This document shows, one piece after another, positions 43,790 to 53,062 of a DNA stretch of 64,000 nucleotides. A program made the position numbers and the translations under genes. Under the pieces are notes generated by a model, which was given only the letters and a program-made list of their open reading frames with translations, ran no database searches and had not been told where the DNA came from. Source of the stretch: CAWIHA01 sp963835855. Lineage in GTDB: Bacteria; Acidobacteriota; Terriglobia; Bryobacterales; Bryobacteraceae. The stretch's first letter is position 1, and the number at the start of each line of letters is the position of its first letter. The DNA lies in contig CAWIHA010000023.1 in NCBI GenBank assembly GCA_963835855.1, positions 57,736 to 121,735 on the forward strand. The letters run 5' to 3'.

Positions 43790-43971
43790 GGCGGAGTAAA
43801 ACTAGACCACTGTGGGGCGGGAAAGTAGACCAGTTCACGGGCAGTTAGGGTTTTGCTTTGAAGGACTTGCGGGGCGGCTAGAGCGAAGCCCGGCGAGGCC
43901 GTAGGCCGAGCGCTTCGGGCGCAGCGAAGGCCGCCCTTGCAAGTCGGCGTACGATTCGCGGGGCAGGCCAG

Positions 43972-44736
43972 CTAAGAACGAGGCTTCGGTGCCCGCTTGC
44001 GCTTGCTGTCCTTGAGCCGGTAACTTTCCCCGTTCATCTCCAGGATGTGGACGTGATGCGTGAGCCGGTCCAGCAGGGCTCCCGTCAGCCGCTCGCTTCC
44101 GAAAGCCTCGGTCCATTCGTTGAACGGCAGGTTGCTGGTAACCAGCGTGGCGCTGCGTTCGTAGCGCCGGCTGAAGACCTCGAACATCAGTTCGGCTCCG
44201 GTCTTGGACAGCGGCACGAAGCCCAGTTCATCCACGATCAGCAGCTCGAAGCTGGAGAGCGCTTTCTGGAAGCGCATCAGCCGCCGTTCATCCTTGGCTT
44301 CGATCAGCTCATGCGCCAGCGACGCCGCGGTGGTGAACCGGACGGGGAAACCCTTCTGGCAAGCGGCCAGACCCAGGGCCAGTGCGAGGTGTGTTTTCCC
44401 GGTGCCCGAGTTCCCTAACGCCAGGACGTTTTCCTTGCGCTCGATGAACTCGCAGCGGGCCAGATCCAGCACCAGCGACTTATTTAAGGAGGGGATCGCC
44501 AGGAAGTCGAAGGTGTCCAGACTCTTGACCACGTCAAACTTGGCTTGGCGGATGCGGCGCTCGGTGGCCCGTCGTTCGCGGTCCAGCAGTTCCAGTTCGG
44601 CAAGCCGCAGCAGGTAACGCGGAAAATCTACGCCCTCGGCGGCACACTGCCGGGCGACCTTGTCATATTCGCGCAGGAACGTCGGCAAGCGCAGCGTCTT
44701 CAGATGGTGTTCCAGCAAGACCTGGGGCGTGTCCAT
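43972..44736 (-). CDS. istB: IS21 helper ATPase IstB
   Basis: AAA+ DnaC-like ATPase of 254 residues. It has Walker A LGNSGTGKTHLALALG, Walker B LLIVDELGFVPLS, sensor I LVTSNLPFNEW and a C-terminal HHVHILEMNGESYRLK. It regulates target choice and activates IstA. The ATG at 44736 overlaps the istA stop. Confidence 0.95.
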   Translation of the reverse strand: MDTPQVLLEHHLKTLRLPTFLREYDKVARQCAAEGVDFPRYLLRLAELELLDRERRATERRIRQAKFDVVKSLDTFDFLAIPSLNKSLVLDLARCEFIERKENVLALGNSGTGKTHLALALGLAACQKGFPVRFTTAASLAHELIEAKDERRLMRFQKALSSFELLIVDELGFVPLSKTGAELMFEVFSRRYERSATLVTSNLPFNEWTEAFGSERLTGALLDRLTHHVHILEMNGESYRLKDSKRKRAPKPRS

Positions 44737-46253
44737 CAGCGGGCTCCCTGGCTCAACAGCGCAAGGTAGTCCGCGGCCGCGGTGGTCGCCACTTGCGCTG
44801 CCGGCAGGTGTGGATAGTTCTCCAGATCCAACCGCGCCGGCCGCTGCTCGATACGGCACAGCAGCAGATGCTTGACCGCATCCAACGAGATCGCACCCAG
44901 CCGCAGAGCATCGTCGATGGCCCGCGCCACCTCCGGCAACGGGAACGTCTCCAGCAGCCGCAGTGTCTGCACGTACTCGCGTTTGCCCTTTTTACCCAGA
45001 CGCGCTTCCATCAAACGGCGCAGTTGTGCGAAGCCTTCCGGCAGATCCCAGCCAGACAATGGCGCGGCCTGGTCCAGCGCATTCGGCTTCCGCTCCAACA
45101 GCGCCAGGTAGTGCAGCGGATCGAAGATCATGTCTTCGCGTTCATAGCTCCGGGGGTGGCGCGCGATCACCTCGCTCGCCGCGCAGATCACGACTTCATG
45201 CACAAACCCTTTCACCAACACTTCGCGGTGTCCCCACTGAACCGGCACCGAGTAGTCGTTGGCGCGATAGCGCACCAGCGCCATCGAAGTCACCCGCGTC
45301 AAACGCTTGTCGCAGGCTTCGTACGGCGCTGTCGGCAAGGGCAGCAGCTGCTCCTGGTCCTTTTGGAAACGCTCGCCGATGGTCTGCTGGTATCCGCGCA
45401 GTTTGCGTTCGCGCCGCTTTTGGCATTGGACCAGCAGATGCGCGTTGAACTTCTCCCAGCTGGCGTATCGCGGAACCGGCACCATGAAGTTCCGCCGCGC
45501 GTAGCCCACCAGCCCTTCCACCTTCCCCTTGTCGTTGCCCTTGCCGGGACGTCCGAACTTCTCCGCGAACAGGTAATGGCTTTCGAGTTCGGTGAACGCT
45601 CGGGTTTTCATCCGCGTCCCATCGCCCAGAATCCGCGCCACCGCCAGCTTGGTGTTGTCGTACAGGATCGTGCGCGGGACTCCGCCGAAGTAAGCGAAGG
45701 CGTGGTTATGGCCTTCCAGAAATGCTTCCGTCGTCTCGGCCGGGAAGGCCATCACGAAGCAGTCATCGGACTGCGGCAGGTCCATCGCCAAGTAGTGCGC
45801 TTTGCGCTCCACGCCGCCGATTACGGCCAGCGCTTCGCCGAAGTCGGCCTGAGCATCCCCGGGTGGATGCTCCAAGGGTACAAACATCTCGCGCTGGCTC
45901 AGCTTCCGCAGCCGCACGTAGTCCTTCACGATCGTGTAGCCGCCCGTGTAGCCGTGCTCGTCGCGTAGCCGTTCGAAGATCCGCTTGGCTGTGTGGCGCT
46001 GTTTTTTGTCGCGGATCTTGTCGTCTTCCAGGATCTGGTCGATGGTTCCCACCCAGGCGTCCAGCTTGGGCCGGCGTGCCGGCTGCTGCCGCCGGTAGCC
46101 GGGTGGCACTGCGTACCGCAGCATCTTCCGCACTGTTTCGCGAGCCAGCCCGAACTTCCGGGCCGCCTCCCGTTCGCTCATCTGGTCGACGACGACCGCC
46201 CGCCGGACCCGTGCATATAGCTCCACTGTGTACACCTCTCCGGTATTCCACAA
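44736..46253 (-). CDS. istA: IS21 transposase IstA
   Basis: The product has 505 residues. An N-terminal HTH (MSEREAARKFGLARETVRKML) is followed by a DDE integrase core: Asp in PPGDAQADFGEA, Asp in LYDNTKLAV, and Glu in GNDKGKVEGLVGYARRNF. A Mu-like C-terminal beta domain follows. It appears intact, so the element may be active. Confidence 0.95.
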   Translation of the reverse strand: MWNTGEVYTVELYARVRRAVVVDQMSEREAARKFGLARETVRKMLRYAVPPGYRRQQPARRPKLDAWVGTIDQILEDDKIRDKKQRHTAKRIFERLRDEHGYTGGYTIVKDYVRLRKLSQREMFVPLEHPPGDAQADFGEALAVIGGVERKAHYLAMDLPQSDDCFVMAFPAETTEAFLEGHNHAFAYFGGVPRTILYDNTKLAVARILGDGTRMKTRAFTELESHYLFAEKFGRPGKGNDKGKVEGLVGYARRNFMVPVPRYASWEKFNAHLLVQCQKRRERKLRGYQQTIGERFQKDQEQLLPLPTAPYEACDKRLTRVTSMALVRYRANDYSVPVQWGHREVLVKGFVHEVVICAASEVIARHPRSYEREDMIFDPLHYLALLERKPNALDQAAPLSGWDLPEGFAQLRRLMEARLGKKGKREYVQTLRLLETFPLPEVARAIDDALRLGAISLDAVKHLLLCRIEQRPARLDLENYPHLPAAQVATTAAADYLALLSQGAR

Positions 46254-46362
46254 AACAAAACCCTATGGGAATGTTCGATGGAACCAGTTTCCCGGCGGTC
46301 TACTTTCCTTCCGCCGCAACGCCGCTTACGCGGCGTTTACTGGTCTATTTTGCATCCAGCGC

Positions 46363-48453
46363 TTATACGCCGCCACATAATACCCCATACGCACACCCTT
46401 CACATTCCGCCGTCAACGGATTCCGGGCGTCGAGGAACGACTTCATCGCGTCCGTCTGCACAATCCGGTCTCCCCTGATGGAGCCCGCTTGCCAATCCAG
46501 GTATCCCGCCAACTTGTGGCATGGAAACACACGCCCCTGCGGATCGAGCGTCAGCATCTCGGCTCCGCCGCCACATGGCCGCGACATGCAGAGGTACCGG
46601 CGATTCAGAAACAGGAGAGCGAGCAAAACATAGTAGCAATTGAGCAGTTCCACCCGAGTTCCCGCGCGGCTCGCCTCCGCCACGCGCTCGCTCAACTCCA
46701 CCAGGGTCCGCCCGAAAGCAGTCCGATCCACCGCCTGCCTGTGCCGCGCATTCGGAACTACCGGGATCAGTTTGAATCGCAGCAGTCCGTGGCAGACGTG
46801 GTGATCATAGACGGCATGAATCTCCGTGGCGTCGTCTGCCGTGACCACGGAGTTTATAGAGAAGTCAACGGCGTGTTGCAGCAACCGATCCACGCCCGCC
46901 ATCACGTCCCTGTAGGAGCCGCATCCCCGCCGGTATACGCGGTTGCGGTCATGCACGTTTTCCGGACCGTCCAGGCTGACAATCACTCCGGTCCCACTTT
47001 GCCGGAAGAAATCCGCTACCTCGTCTGTGATCAGCGTGCCGTTTGTCACGATGAGAAACTTGTGCCGCTGCGAGGCGCGCTTCACGCGGTAAACCGTCTC
47101 CCGAATCTCCTGGAACCGCAACAGCGGTTCGCCTCCATGAAACTCGATACAGACGGCTTCCTCACCGCTGCCGAGACAGGCGTCAACCAGCTTCGAAACC
47201 GGGAGCTCCTCGCCCACCGGATTATCCTGCGCATAACAATAGCGGCAGCCCAGGTTGCAGCGGTTGGTGACGTTCACGATGAATAGGTTCTGGCGCTCGG
47301 CCGGAACCTCCTCCACAGGCTTTCCCCGCACGCTCTCGTTCCGGCGGATGATTGCCAGATGCCGGCCATAGCCCTCCGGCCGGGCAAACCCCTGCCGTAC
47401 CATCTCCCGCTGAGTCCGCAGGGGCAAAGCGGCCAAGCGCCCCGAAGCCAGATGCGGCTGCAACTCCGGCTCACTCACCACAAGCCAGTTGCCCTCGCGG
47501 TCACACAGAAACGTTCCGTTCGGCGTCGGCGTCAGCCGCACAGCGGGGTTCATCATCAGCGCAATCCCGGTTGGCGGGCGCGCCTCAAAATCGCCGATCA
47601 CGCTAGCATAGGATTTCGCGATGCCGGGGCAAAGACCCGCGGCGACGCAGTCCGCACAGCCTGGCAATTGCAGGAAACGCGTACGGCTGAACTCGTGGGT
47701 GGATTTCTCCCACGACAGGAAATGCTCGGGCACGCCTTCGGCCGGAATCACCAGGTCCCAGTATTCCGGCGCCAGCAGACACAGCGGAAAGCAGACCATA
47801 CGAAACGATACGTCGAGCCCAAAGGCCACATCGGCGGCCGCTTGGAATTCCCTGGCGACCACATCGAGCGGCACATGAAGGCGGTCCGTGTGCTGCAGCG
47901 CCCTTCCATCGTAATCCAAAGACACAACCGAGTAGCGCCACGCATCCGGAAACTCGGCCCGCGCAAACCGGACGAAATCGCCGAGGGTGTGGACCACGGG
48001 CCTCGATACGACTTGGCGGACCTCAACAAAAACACCCGCCTCGAGAAGCGTTCGTATTCCGCCCACCGTCTGGTTCCAGCTCCCCCTGACCCCCACCAAT
48101 TCGTCGTGCAGCACGGGGTCGGGCGCGTAAAGAGAAGCGAGGGCCCAGCGGAGCCCTTTTTTAGCGAGAATCGAAGCCAATTCAGGCGCGCCTGCAAACA
48201 CGCGGGAATTTGTAATCACTCCCACGTTGGCGCCGAGCGCCCGGGAACAGAACTCCACCAGTTCGGGAAGGTCTGGGTGGAGAGTCGGTTCGCCACCGGA
48301 AAAGAAGACCCTGTTGTCCTGAACCTTGGCGGAAAACGCCTCTGTCAGAAACTCCTTAACCTGTCCTGCCGGAAGAAGCTCCGTTCCCGGGCAGTCCGCC
48401 GCGCAGAAGCAGCACGTGTTATTGCACCGGTTCGTCAGGAGAATCTGGATCAT
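46363..48453 (-). CDS. Tandem double radical-SAM/SPASM-like protein, 3' end abutting IS21
   Basis: The product has 696 residues. Radical-SAM domain 1 has C10-x3-C14-x2-C17 (TNRCNNTCCFC) and FFSGGEPTLHPDL. A middle segment (about 300-390; NGTFLCDREGNWLVVSE) resembles the peptide-recognition/lead-in region of HxsB-like maturases. Radical-SAM domain 2 has TNRCNLGCRYCYAQ near 395-406 and FHGGEPLLRF. A SPASM-like Cys region ends at CEGCAYGVLCGGV. The stop is about 10 bp from the IS21 end, so the C-terminal Cys ligands that normally follow CGG may have been lost. Predicted peptide maturase; substrate unknown. Confidence 0.8.
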   Translation of the reverse strand: MIQILLTNRCNNTCCFCAADCPGTELLPAGQVKEFLTEAFSAKVQDNRVFFSGGEPTLHPDLPELVEFCSRALGANVGVITNSRVFAGAPELASILAKKGLRWALASLYAPDPVLHDELVGVRGSWNQTVGGIRTLLEAGVFVEVRQVVSRPVVHTLGDFVRFARAEFPDAWRYSVVSLDYDGRALQHTDRLHVPLDVVAREFQAAADVAFGLDVSFRMVCFPLCLLAPEYWDLVIPAEGVPEHFLSWEKSTHEFSRTRFLQLPGCADCVAAGLCPGIAKSYASVIGDFEARPPTGIALMMNPAVRLTPTPNGTFLCDREGNWLVVSEPELQPHLASGRLAALPLRTQREMVRQGFARPEGYGRHLAIIRRNESVRGKPVEEVPAERQNLFIVNVTNRCNLGCRYCYAQDNPVGEELPVSKLVDACLGSGEEAVCIEFHGGEPLLRFQEIRETVYRVKRASQRHKFLIVTNGTLITDEVADFFRQSGTGVIVSLDGPENVHDRNRVYRRGCGSYRDVMAGVDRLLQHAVDFSINSVVTADDATEIHAVYDHHVCHGLLRFKLIPVVPNARHRQAVDRTAFGRTLVELSERVAEASRAGTRVELLNCYYVLLALLFLNRRYLCMSRPCGGGAEMLTLDPQGRVFPCHKLAGYLDWQAGSIRGDRIVQTDAMKSFLDARNPLTAECEGCAYGVLCGGV

Positions 48454-48499
48454 CGGCCACTCCCTTTCGCTGGTGGCTGGACGCCTCTTCCAATCCCGT

Positions 48500-49816
48500 C
48501 TATCCGGCAGGAGGCGAACCGCATCCCGGTTCGCCGCCGAGGCGGGCGTTCAACCAGCCAGGCAGCGCCTTCAGAGCGACCAAAGTTTGGTCCCCACTCG
48601 ACATTTCCTTCACCATCGCCGCATTCTGACGAAGCTCATCCGGGGCCAAGAAAACCGTGAAAAGTGCTCCGCGCCGGTCCGCATAGCCGAAGAACTTGCC
48701 CGGCTTTCCACCAGGGAAAGCCAAGTCCGTTTCAATGCCAGCGGCTACGAGCCTGGCCGCGATTTCAGCCGCCGTTCGGCTCAGCGAAGCATCGAACATC
48801 CCTACGCATACCTGCACCCGGGGCCTGGCCGGCGCAGAGCCCTCTTGCTCGGAGAGGACTTCGCCAATCACGACGTCGCCGAAACCCATCCCCACAGCGG
48901 GCCGGCCCACGCCCGTCATGTCCCTGAACAGATTGTCGTAGCGGCCGCCGCCGAAAATCGCGCGGAACTTCTTGCCCGCGTCGAAGCACTCGAACACCGT
49001 TCCCGTATAATACGAAAGCCCGCGCACGATTCCGGAGTCAAACAGCGACAGATCGCCGAAGCCCAGCGCATCGGCCAGATCGAGTAAACGACGGACCTCT
49101 TCGCCAGCGGGGCTCCCGCCCAGCGGCCCGGAGAGGACATCATCGACCTCCCGCGCGCCGAGCCCGGCTACGGCATCCACGGCCTTCGCATCAATGCGGG
49201 TTTCCGCCAGCATTCCTTTGAGCGTCTCCACCGGCACCTTGTCCTTCTTATCGAGGACCATAAACACGTCGAGATGCTTCTCCTGCGGAACGCCGCACTC
49301 TGACAGCAGACTCGCTACAAGCTGGCGGTGGTTGATGTGAATCCGCACCTTGCCCGGCCCCAAGCCTAGAGCGCGCAGAGCGTGCGTGGCGCAGGAAAGA
49401 ATCCAAGCCTCTGCCAGGACCGACCGCTCGCCGATAATGTCCAAGTTCCACTGAAAATGCTCCCGCTTCCGGCCGCGAGTCATCCGCTCGTATCGAAAGC
49501 ACTGGCCGATGGTCCACCACTTGGCTGGAAAAAGAACATCCTGCTGCCTAGCCGCGATCATCCGCACGAGCGAGGGCGTGACTTCTGGGCGCAACGCGAG
49601 GTCGCGATCCGACTTGTCCTTGAAATGGTATATCTGGCGGGAAACCTCCTCGCCGGCTTTGCGGGCAAGGAGATCAAAATTCTCCACCACCGGCGCCTCA
49701 TAGCGCAGAAAACCGTGCAAACTAGCTGCTGCGGTCCAAGCAGCGAAAATCCGTTCCCTGAGCGGAAGGTCTTCCGGATAGAAATCGCGCATCCCGCGCG
49801 GCGGTTCTAGCTGCAT
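48500..49816 (-). CDS. hisS: Histidyl-tRNA synthetase
   Basis: The product has 438 residues. It has class II motif 1 (GMRDFYPEDLPLRERI), motif 2 (FRYERMTRGRKREHFQWNLDIIG), the His-specific loop (RGLSYYTGTVFECFD), motif 3 (GGGRYDNLF...GMGFGDVVIGE) and a C-terminal anticodon-binding domain. All catalytic regions look intact. It charges tRNA-His. It lies upstream of the radical-SAM gene (46 bp gap) and downstream of a 40-codon gene. Whether it is the only hisS of the genome or a cluster-associated copy cannot be told here. Confidence 0.92.
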   Translation of the reverse strand: MQLEPPRGMRDFYPEDLPLRERIFAAWTAAASLHGFLRYEAPVVENFDLLARKAGEEVSRQIYHFKDKSDRDLALRPEVTPSLVRMIAARQQDVLFPAKWWTIGQCFRYERMTRGRKREHFQWNLDIIGERSVLAEAWILSCATHALRALGLGPGKVRIHINHRQLVASLLSECGVPQEKHLDVFMVLDKKDKVPVETLKGMLAETRIDAKAVDAVAGLGAREVDDVLSGPLGGSPAGEEVRRLLDLADALGFGDLSLFDSGIVRGLSYYTGTVFECFDAGKKFRAIFGGGRYDNLFRDMTGVGRPAVGMGFGDVVIGEVLSEQEGSAPARPRVQVCVGMFDASLSRTAAEIAARLVAAGIETDLAFPGGKPGKFFGYADRRGALFTVFLAPDELRQNAAMVKEMSSGDQTLVALKALPGWLNARLGGEPGCGSPPAG

Positions 49817-49909
49817 GTTTTACCAGTATAAGCGTGGTTTCAGAATGCTGGAATGCGGCCCGCGCAGCATGGCCCCGCGAGCCGCTCGGGTAAGCCGGGC
49901 GGCGGCCTC

Positions 49910-50032
49910 TTAGCCGCGAGCCCAGTGGGTGAGTTTTGGAGCGTTGGCGGGATGCCGAGGACCCAGGAGGGTCTTCCTGAGATCTTCCCGCATCGTGGGA
50001 CGGCCGGATTGGACTCGCCCGTCTTTCTTCAT
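49910..50032 (-). CDS. Small peptide gene (40 aa) upstream of hisS and radical-SAM gene
   Basis: The ATG at 50032 is preceded by GGAGG with 7-bp spacing, among the strongest ribosome binding sites here. The basic peptide begins MKKDGRVQSGRPTMREDL and ends LTHWARG, then TAA. It has no signal peptide and contains Trp, His, Asn and three Pro in its C-terminal half. It is in line with hisS and the double radical-SAM gene (94-bp gap), so it could be a precursor of a modified peptide or a leader peptide. Both ideas are inference. Confidence 0.45.
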   Translation of the reverse strand: MKKDGRVQSGRPTMREDLRKTLLGPRHPANAPKLTHWARG

Positions 50033-50442
50033 CGTCACACCTCCAATTCAAGCTGCGTTTCCCCATTGTAGGGGAATCAGCGCCCAGCTACAAGGGACAC
50101 AAAGAAAACCAGAGATTCATGACGGGGCAATGGTCGATAGCTTGGAATACGCCTCGGGATATTTCAGGCTATCCACAGGGCATACGCCACAAGCCCCGCT
50201 TGCCCCGCGTCAAGCGGAAATGCCACTGTTCACAGTGCCATAGGCCGCCTCTCCGGACCTGGATTCTTTTCCCAACAACCTGCCTCAATAATGGTAGCTG
50301 CCGTTCTCAAGAGATCCATCAAATTGCGGCCATCTCGCGGGCACGCGCCTGAGCCAGAATAAGAGATGATCCGGTTTCTTGTGCGTCCGCTGGCAAACCT
50401 TCGGGCCGGCAGGCGGCTCTCGAGGCCGATCAGGAGAATATA

Positions 50443-51753
50443 GTGGCTCGGACCGCGGTACTTCTGTTGCTCAGCTTCGGCGCCGCCTCTCAGGTATTCC
50501 CGCAATCGGGCTCTCAGGATCCTGCATTCGCAAAGGTCCCGTTCAACCAGTGGCTGGCGGGCGAAGAACAGTCCCAGATGCGGTGGACGGCGCGCGTCTC
50601 CCGGGCCCGGCTTTCGAATCATCAGCGGCTATTGGCGCGGGTGGAAGTTCAGCTGGACGGGATGGAGCTTGCAAAGCGCCGTGGCAAGGGCATGTTAGTC
50701 ATTTTCTTTCAACTCACCGATCGAGACGGCCGCTCCTACCAGGACCATGGATCGATCGACCTCGAAAAAGTAGAAGCCGGAGTGAGCACGGAAGACATAA
50801 TCTACACGGAGTCCGCCTTTGTTCTACCCGGAGACTACCGCGTATCGCTCGCCATATTCGACACCGCAACGGGAGAACACAGCGCCAAAGAAGAGAGCTT
50901 GCACATCCCCCCGCTGAAGAACGATCCGCTGCCGGACGCCTGGCGCGATCTTCCGGCGATTGAGTTCATACGTTCCGCAGGACCACCGGACAGTTGGTAT
51001 CTGCCAATGGTGACCAAACGATTGCACCTGCCTCTCAAAACGCGGTGTCCCGTGCGTATGGAAGTGATCGTAAACCTAACACCTTCCCAATGGGTTTCAG
51101 GCGCGCGCCAAATTCAGGAGAGTGCTCTGCGGGTCCTGATCCCTGCATTAAAGGCAATCTCACAGATTGACTTCCAAAACGCATCGTTCAATGTCGAGCT
51201 GCTCGATCTCTCGCGGCGGCGCGTGACGTTTCGCCAGGAGCAGGTGCGCGATCTGGAGTGGCCCAGAATGAAGGCTGCTCTGGCGGGAAGGGATTCCGCG
51301 ACGATCGACTTGAAGTCGCTTCAGGATCGAAAGCAGAATGCCGCATTCTTTGTGGCGGAAGTTGGCCGAAAGATCGGCGCCGCGCAAGATAAATCATCAC
51401 GGAGCGAATCAGGGCCGTCACGCGTTCTGCTTATTCTCAGCGGCCCAATGGAGTTCGAACGCGGGGAAGACTTGCACCCAATTCGCCTCACTCCCACGCC
51501 TGATTGCCGCGTCTTTTATATCCGGTATCACTCTCAGCGGATGCGGCCAACTGCGCCTGCTCCTGCTCTGATTCGACCGGATCGCTGGGGACGCATGGGT
51601 TCGAGAACTCCTCCAGGCGCCGGGCCGGAACTGCAAATCGACCAGCTCGAGCCCACGCTCAAGCCGCTGGCGCCGCGATTGTTGGATGTCGAAACGCCCG
51701 AACAATTTCGGAAGGCGCTCGCCGCCATCCTCTCCGAAATCTCGAGCATGTGA
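50443..51753 (+). CDS. Secreted VWA-like hypothetical protein
   Basis: The product has 436 residues from a GTG preceded by CAGGAG. A signal peptide (TAVLLLLSFGAASQVFPQ) is followed by a beta-rich domain (residues about 40-150) and a region resembling the VWFA-related domain common in acidobacteria (VLLILSGPMEFERGE at the expected strand). The MIDAS motif is not clear. The C-terminal tail ends ETPEQFRKALAAILSEI. Function unknown, extracytoplasmic. Confidence 0.65.
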   Translation: MARTAVLLLLSFGAASQVFPQSGSQDPAFAKVPFNQWLAGEEQSQMRWTARVSRARLSNHQRLLARVEVQLDGMELAKRRGKGMLVIFFQLTDRDGRSYQDHGSIDLEKVEAGVSTEDIIYTESAFVLPGDYRVSLAIFDTATGEHSAKEESLHIPPLKNDPLPDAWRDLPAIEFIRSAGPPDSWYLPMVTKRLHLPLKTRCPVRMEVIVNLTPSQWVSGARQIQESALRVLIPALKAISQIDFQNASFNVELLDLSRRRVTFRQEQVRDLEWPRMKAALAGRDSATIDLKSLQDRKQNAAFFVAEVGRKIGAAQDKSSRSESGPSRVLLILSGPMEFERGEDLHPIRLTPTPDCRVFYIRYHSQRMRPTAPAPALIRPDRWGRMGSRTPPGAGPELQIDQLEPTLKPLAPRLLDVETPEQFRKALAAILSEISSM

Positions 51754-51817
51754 CGAGCCATCAGAACAGAGTAGTGGAGCCGGACCGCATCACCAAGAGC
51801 TGGTTTTCGCCACGCCG

Positions 51818-52093
51818 TCAGTGGCATTGACGCCACTCCGCAAGCGCAACCACCACGCAGCGGCCACCGTAGTTGCCGTCTCGATACACGTACTGTACGC
51901 CTCCGAGACACCCCAGTTGGCGGGCAACCTCTTCGACGGGACTCCGGTACGTCTTGTCCAACCTCGTTGTATGCCATGTTTCGATCCAGGACAGCGCCTG
52001 GCATAAAGTCCGGTGGTCGTCAGGTCGCGCGCAAGACGAACAAACGGGGCAACCGATTTGATCCTCATGATAGGGTGTCTTCGTGCTGAGCAA
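51818..52093 (-). CDS. Possible small Cys-containing protein
   Basis: A 91-codon frame starts with TTG. It has a zinc-finger-like CPVCSSC near residue 15 and a plausible globular end (VEEVARQLGCLGGVQYVYRDG). It has no ribosome binding site and no ATG. The rest of 51754-52233 holds nothing recognised. Confidence 0.25.
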   Translation of the reverse strand: MLSTKTPYHEDQIGCPVCSSCARPDDHRTLCQALSWIETWHTTRLDKTYRSPVEEVARQLGCLGGVQYVYRDGNYGGRCVVVALAEWRQCH

Positions 52094-52233
52094 AATCGCA
52101 AAACACGCATGTCAAGGCCATCATGGCCACCCGGACAGCGGGGAAGGGCAAGCTGCACTAGGTCTAAAACCGGCGCTACAATCTGCAGTAGGTTGAGCTA
52201 TCGCCATGGAGCCTACCCACAACAGAGAGTCAC

Positions 52234-52710
52234 TTGAGCGGCGGCTCGCACAGGTCGAGGTACCCGAGGTCCGGTATCGAGCTGACATGGAGTCTCCATG
52301 ATCGGTCGCAGAGCTTCTCAGGCGAGCTGCTCCGACTTGCGTTGGCCGGCATTGCGGTCGTTGGGTTTTTGTTGGTCAACATTCCCAAGGCGCGCTCAAC
52401 GCCGGCGTTTGGAGACACCCTCCTGACGTTCTTGTTCTCTGCTTCTGTTGTCGCTTTTGCGATCTCGGTCGCATTCGCTCTCTTGCACCGCTTCTACGCC
52501 TCAGGTGCCAATTTCCACCATCTCCAAGCGATCAAGCTGCTATTGCTGAAGGATTCCTCCCTTGATGACGAAGTGGAGAAAGCGATTCAGACCCGGACTG
52601 CCAAGTTCCTGCAATGCCACTCTTTCCTGAGGATCGCCGCCCTGCTGCTGCTGGTGGCGGCTTGCCTCCTTGGCGGTGCGTTCATCCGGCTCATGTTTTC
52701 AGGAGGCTGA
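52234..52710 (+). CDS. Small membrane protein
   Basis: The product has up to 158 residues. Three hydrophobic helices (LLRLALAGIAVVGFLLVNI; TFLFSASVVAFAISVAFALL; AALLLLVAACLLGGAFI) flank a soluble helical segment that includes DDEVEKAIQTRTAKFLQCH. The start is uncertain. A better-looking ATG at 52206 opens in another frame (MEPTHNRESLERRLAQVE) and stops at 52301, so a frameshift near the start is possible. Function unknown. Confidence 0.5.
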   Translation: MSGGSHRSRYPRSGIELTWSLHDRSQSFSGELLRLALAGIAVVGFLLVNIPKARSTPAFGDTLLTFLFSASVVAFAISVAFALLHRFYASGANFHHLQAIKLLLLKDSSLDDEVEKAIQTRTAKFLQCHSFLRIAALLLLVAACLLGGAFIRLMFSGG

Positions 52711-53012
52711 CAGAAGGGCGCCACGTCCTAAGCAGGCCAGTAGTAGGTTGCGCCGCCAGCCGGAAACAGCGGGCACTCAGTTTCGGCCATCAGGTTACGG
52801 CTCCACGCGCCGGCGAGACCCACGAGTGTCGGGTTTTTGGCCGAAAATGTCGGGAATGTCAGGTTTTTCTAGCAGGAGAGAGGTGCTAGGAATCTGAGCA
52901 GTTTTTTTTCGTATGCTCGGGAGGCCGTGCGGCCGCGGCCACGTTTGGACTCCAGTTGGACTCCAAACCGCAGGTCTGGGGAGGGTTGGTGTCTGCAACC
53001 CTTTGAGGAACT

Positions 53013-53062
53013 TGGTCGGGCCGCGGGGATTTGAACCCCGGACCTCTTGCACCCCGAGCAAA
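53013..53062 (-). tRNA. 3' part of tRNA-Pro (GGG), probable attachment-site scar
   Basis: The minus strand reads TTTGC, loop TCGGGGT (anticodon GGG), GCAAG, variable loop, CCGGGG-TTCAAAT-CCCCG T-arm, then GGCCCGA-CCA. The D-arm and 5' acceptor half are missing: the upstream bases (TAAGTGATTGATA) do not fold. This is what remains when an element integrates in a tRNA gene and leaves a 3' duplicate. Confidence 0.65.

Larger units (their letters stand above)
43790..46355 (-). mobile_element. IS21-family insertion sequence
   Basis: The istA-istB pair is bounded by related terminal sequences. The left end contains GTAAAACTAGACCA (43796) and GGGAAAGTAGACCAG (43819). Read inward from the right end it contains GCAAAATAGACCAGT (46353-46339) and GGAAAGTAGACC (46308-46297). 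Multiple terminal repeats are typical of IS21. The exact ends and target duplication could not be fixed by eye. The right end sits about 10 bp from the stop of the radical-SAM gene. Confidence 0.88.
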
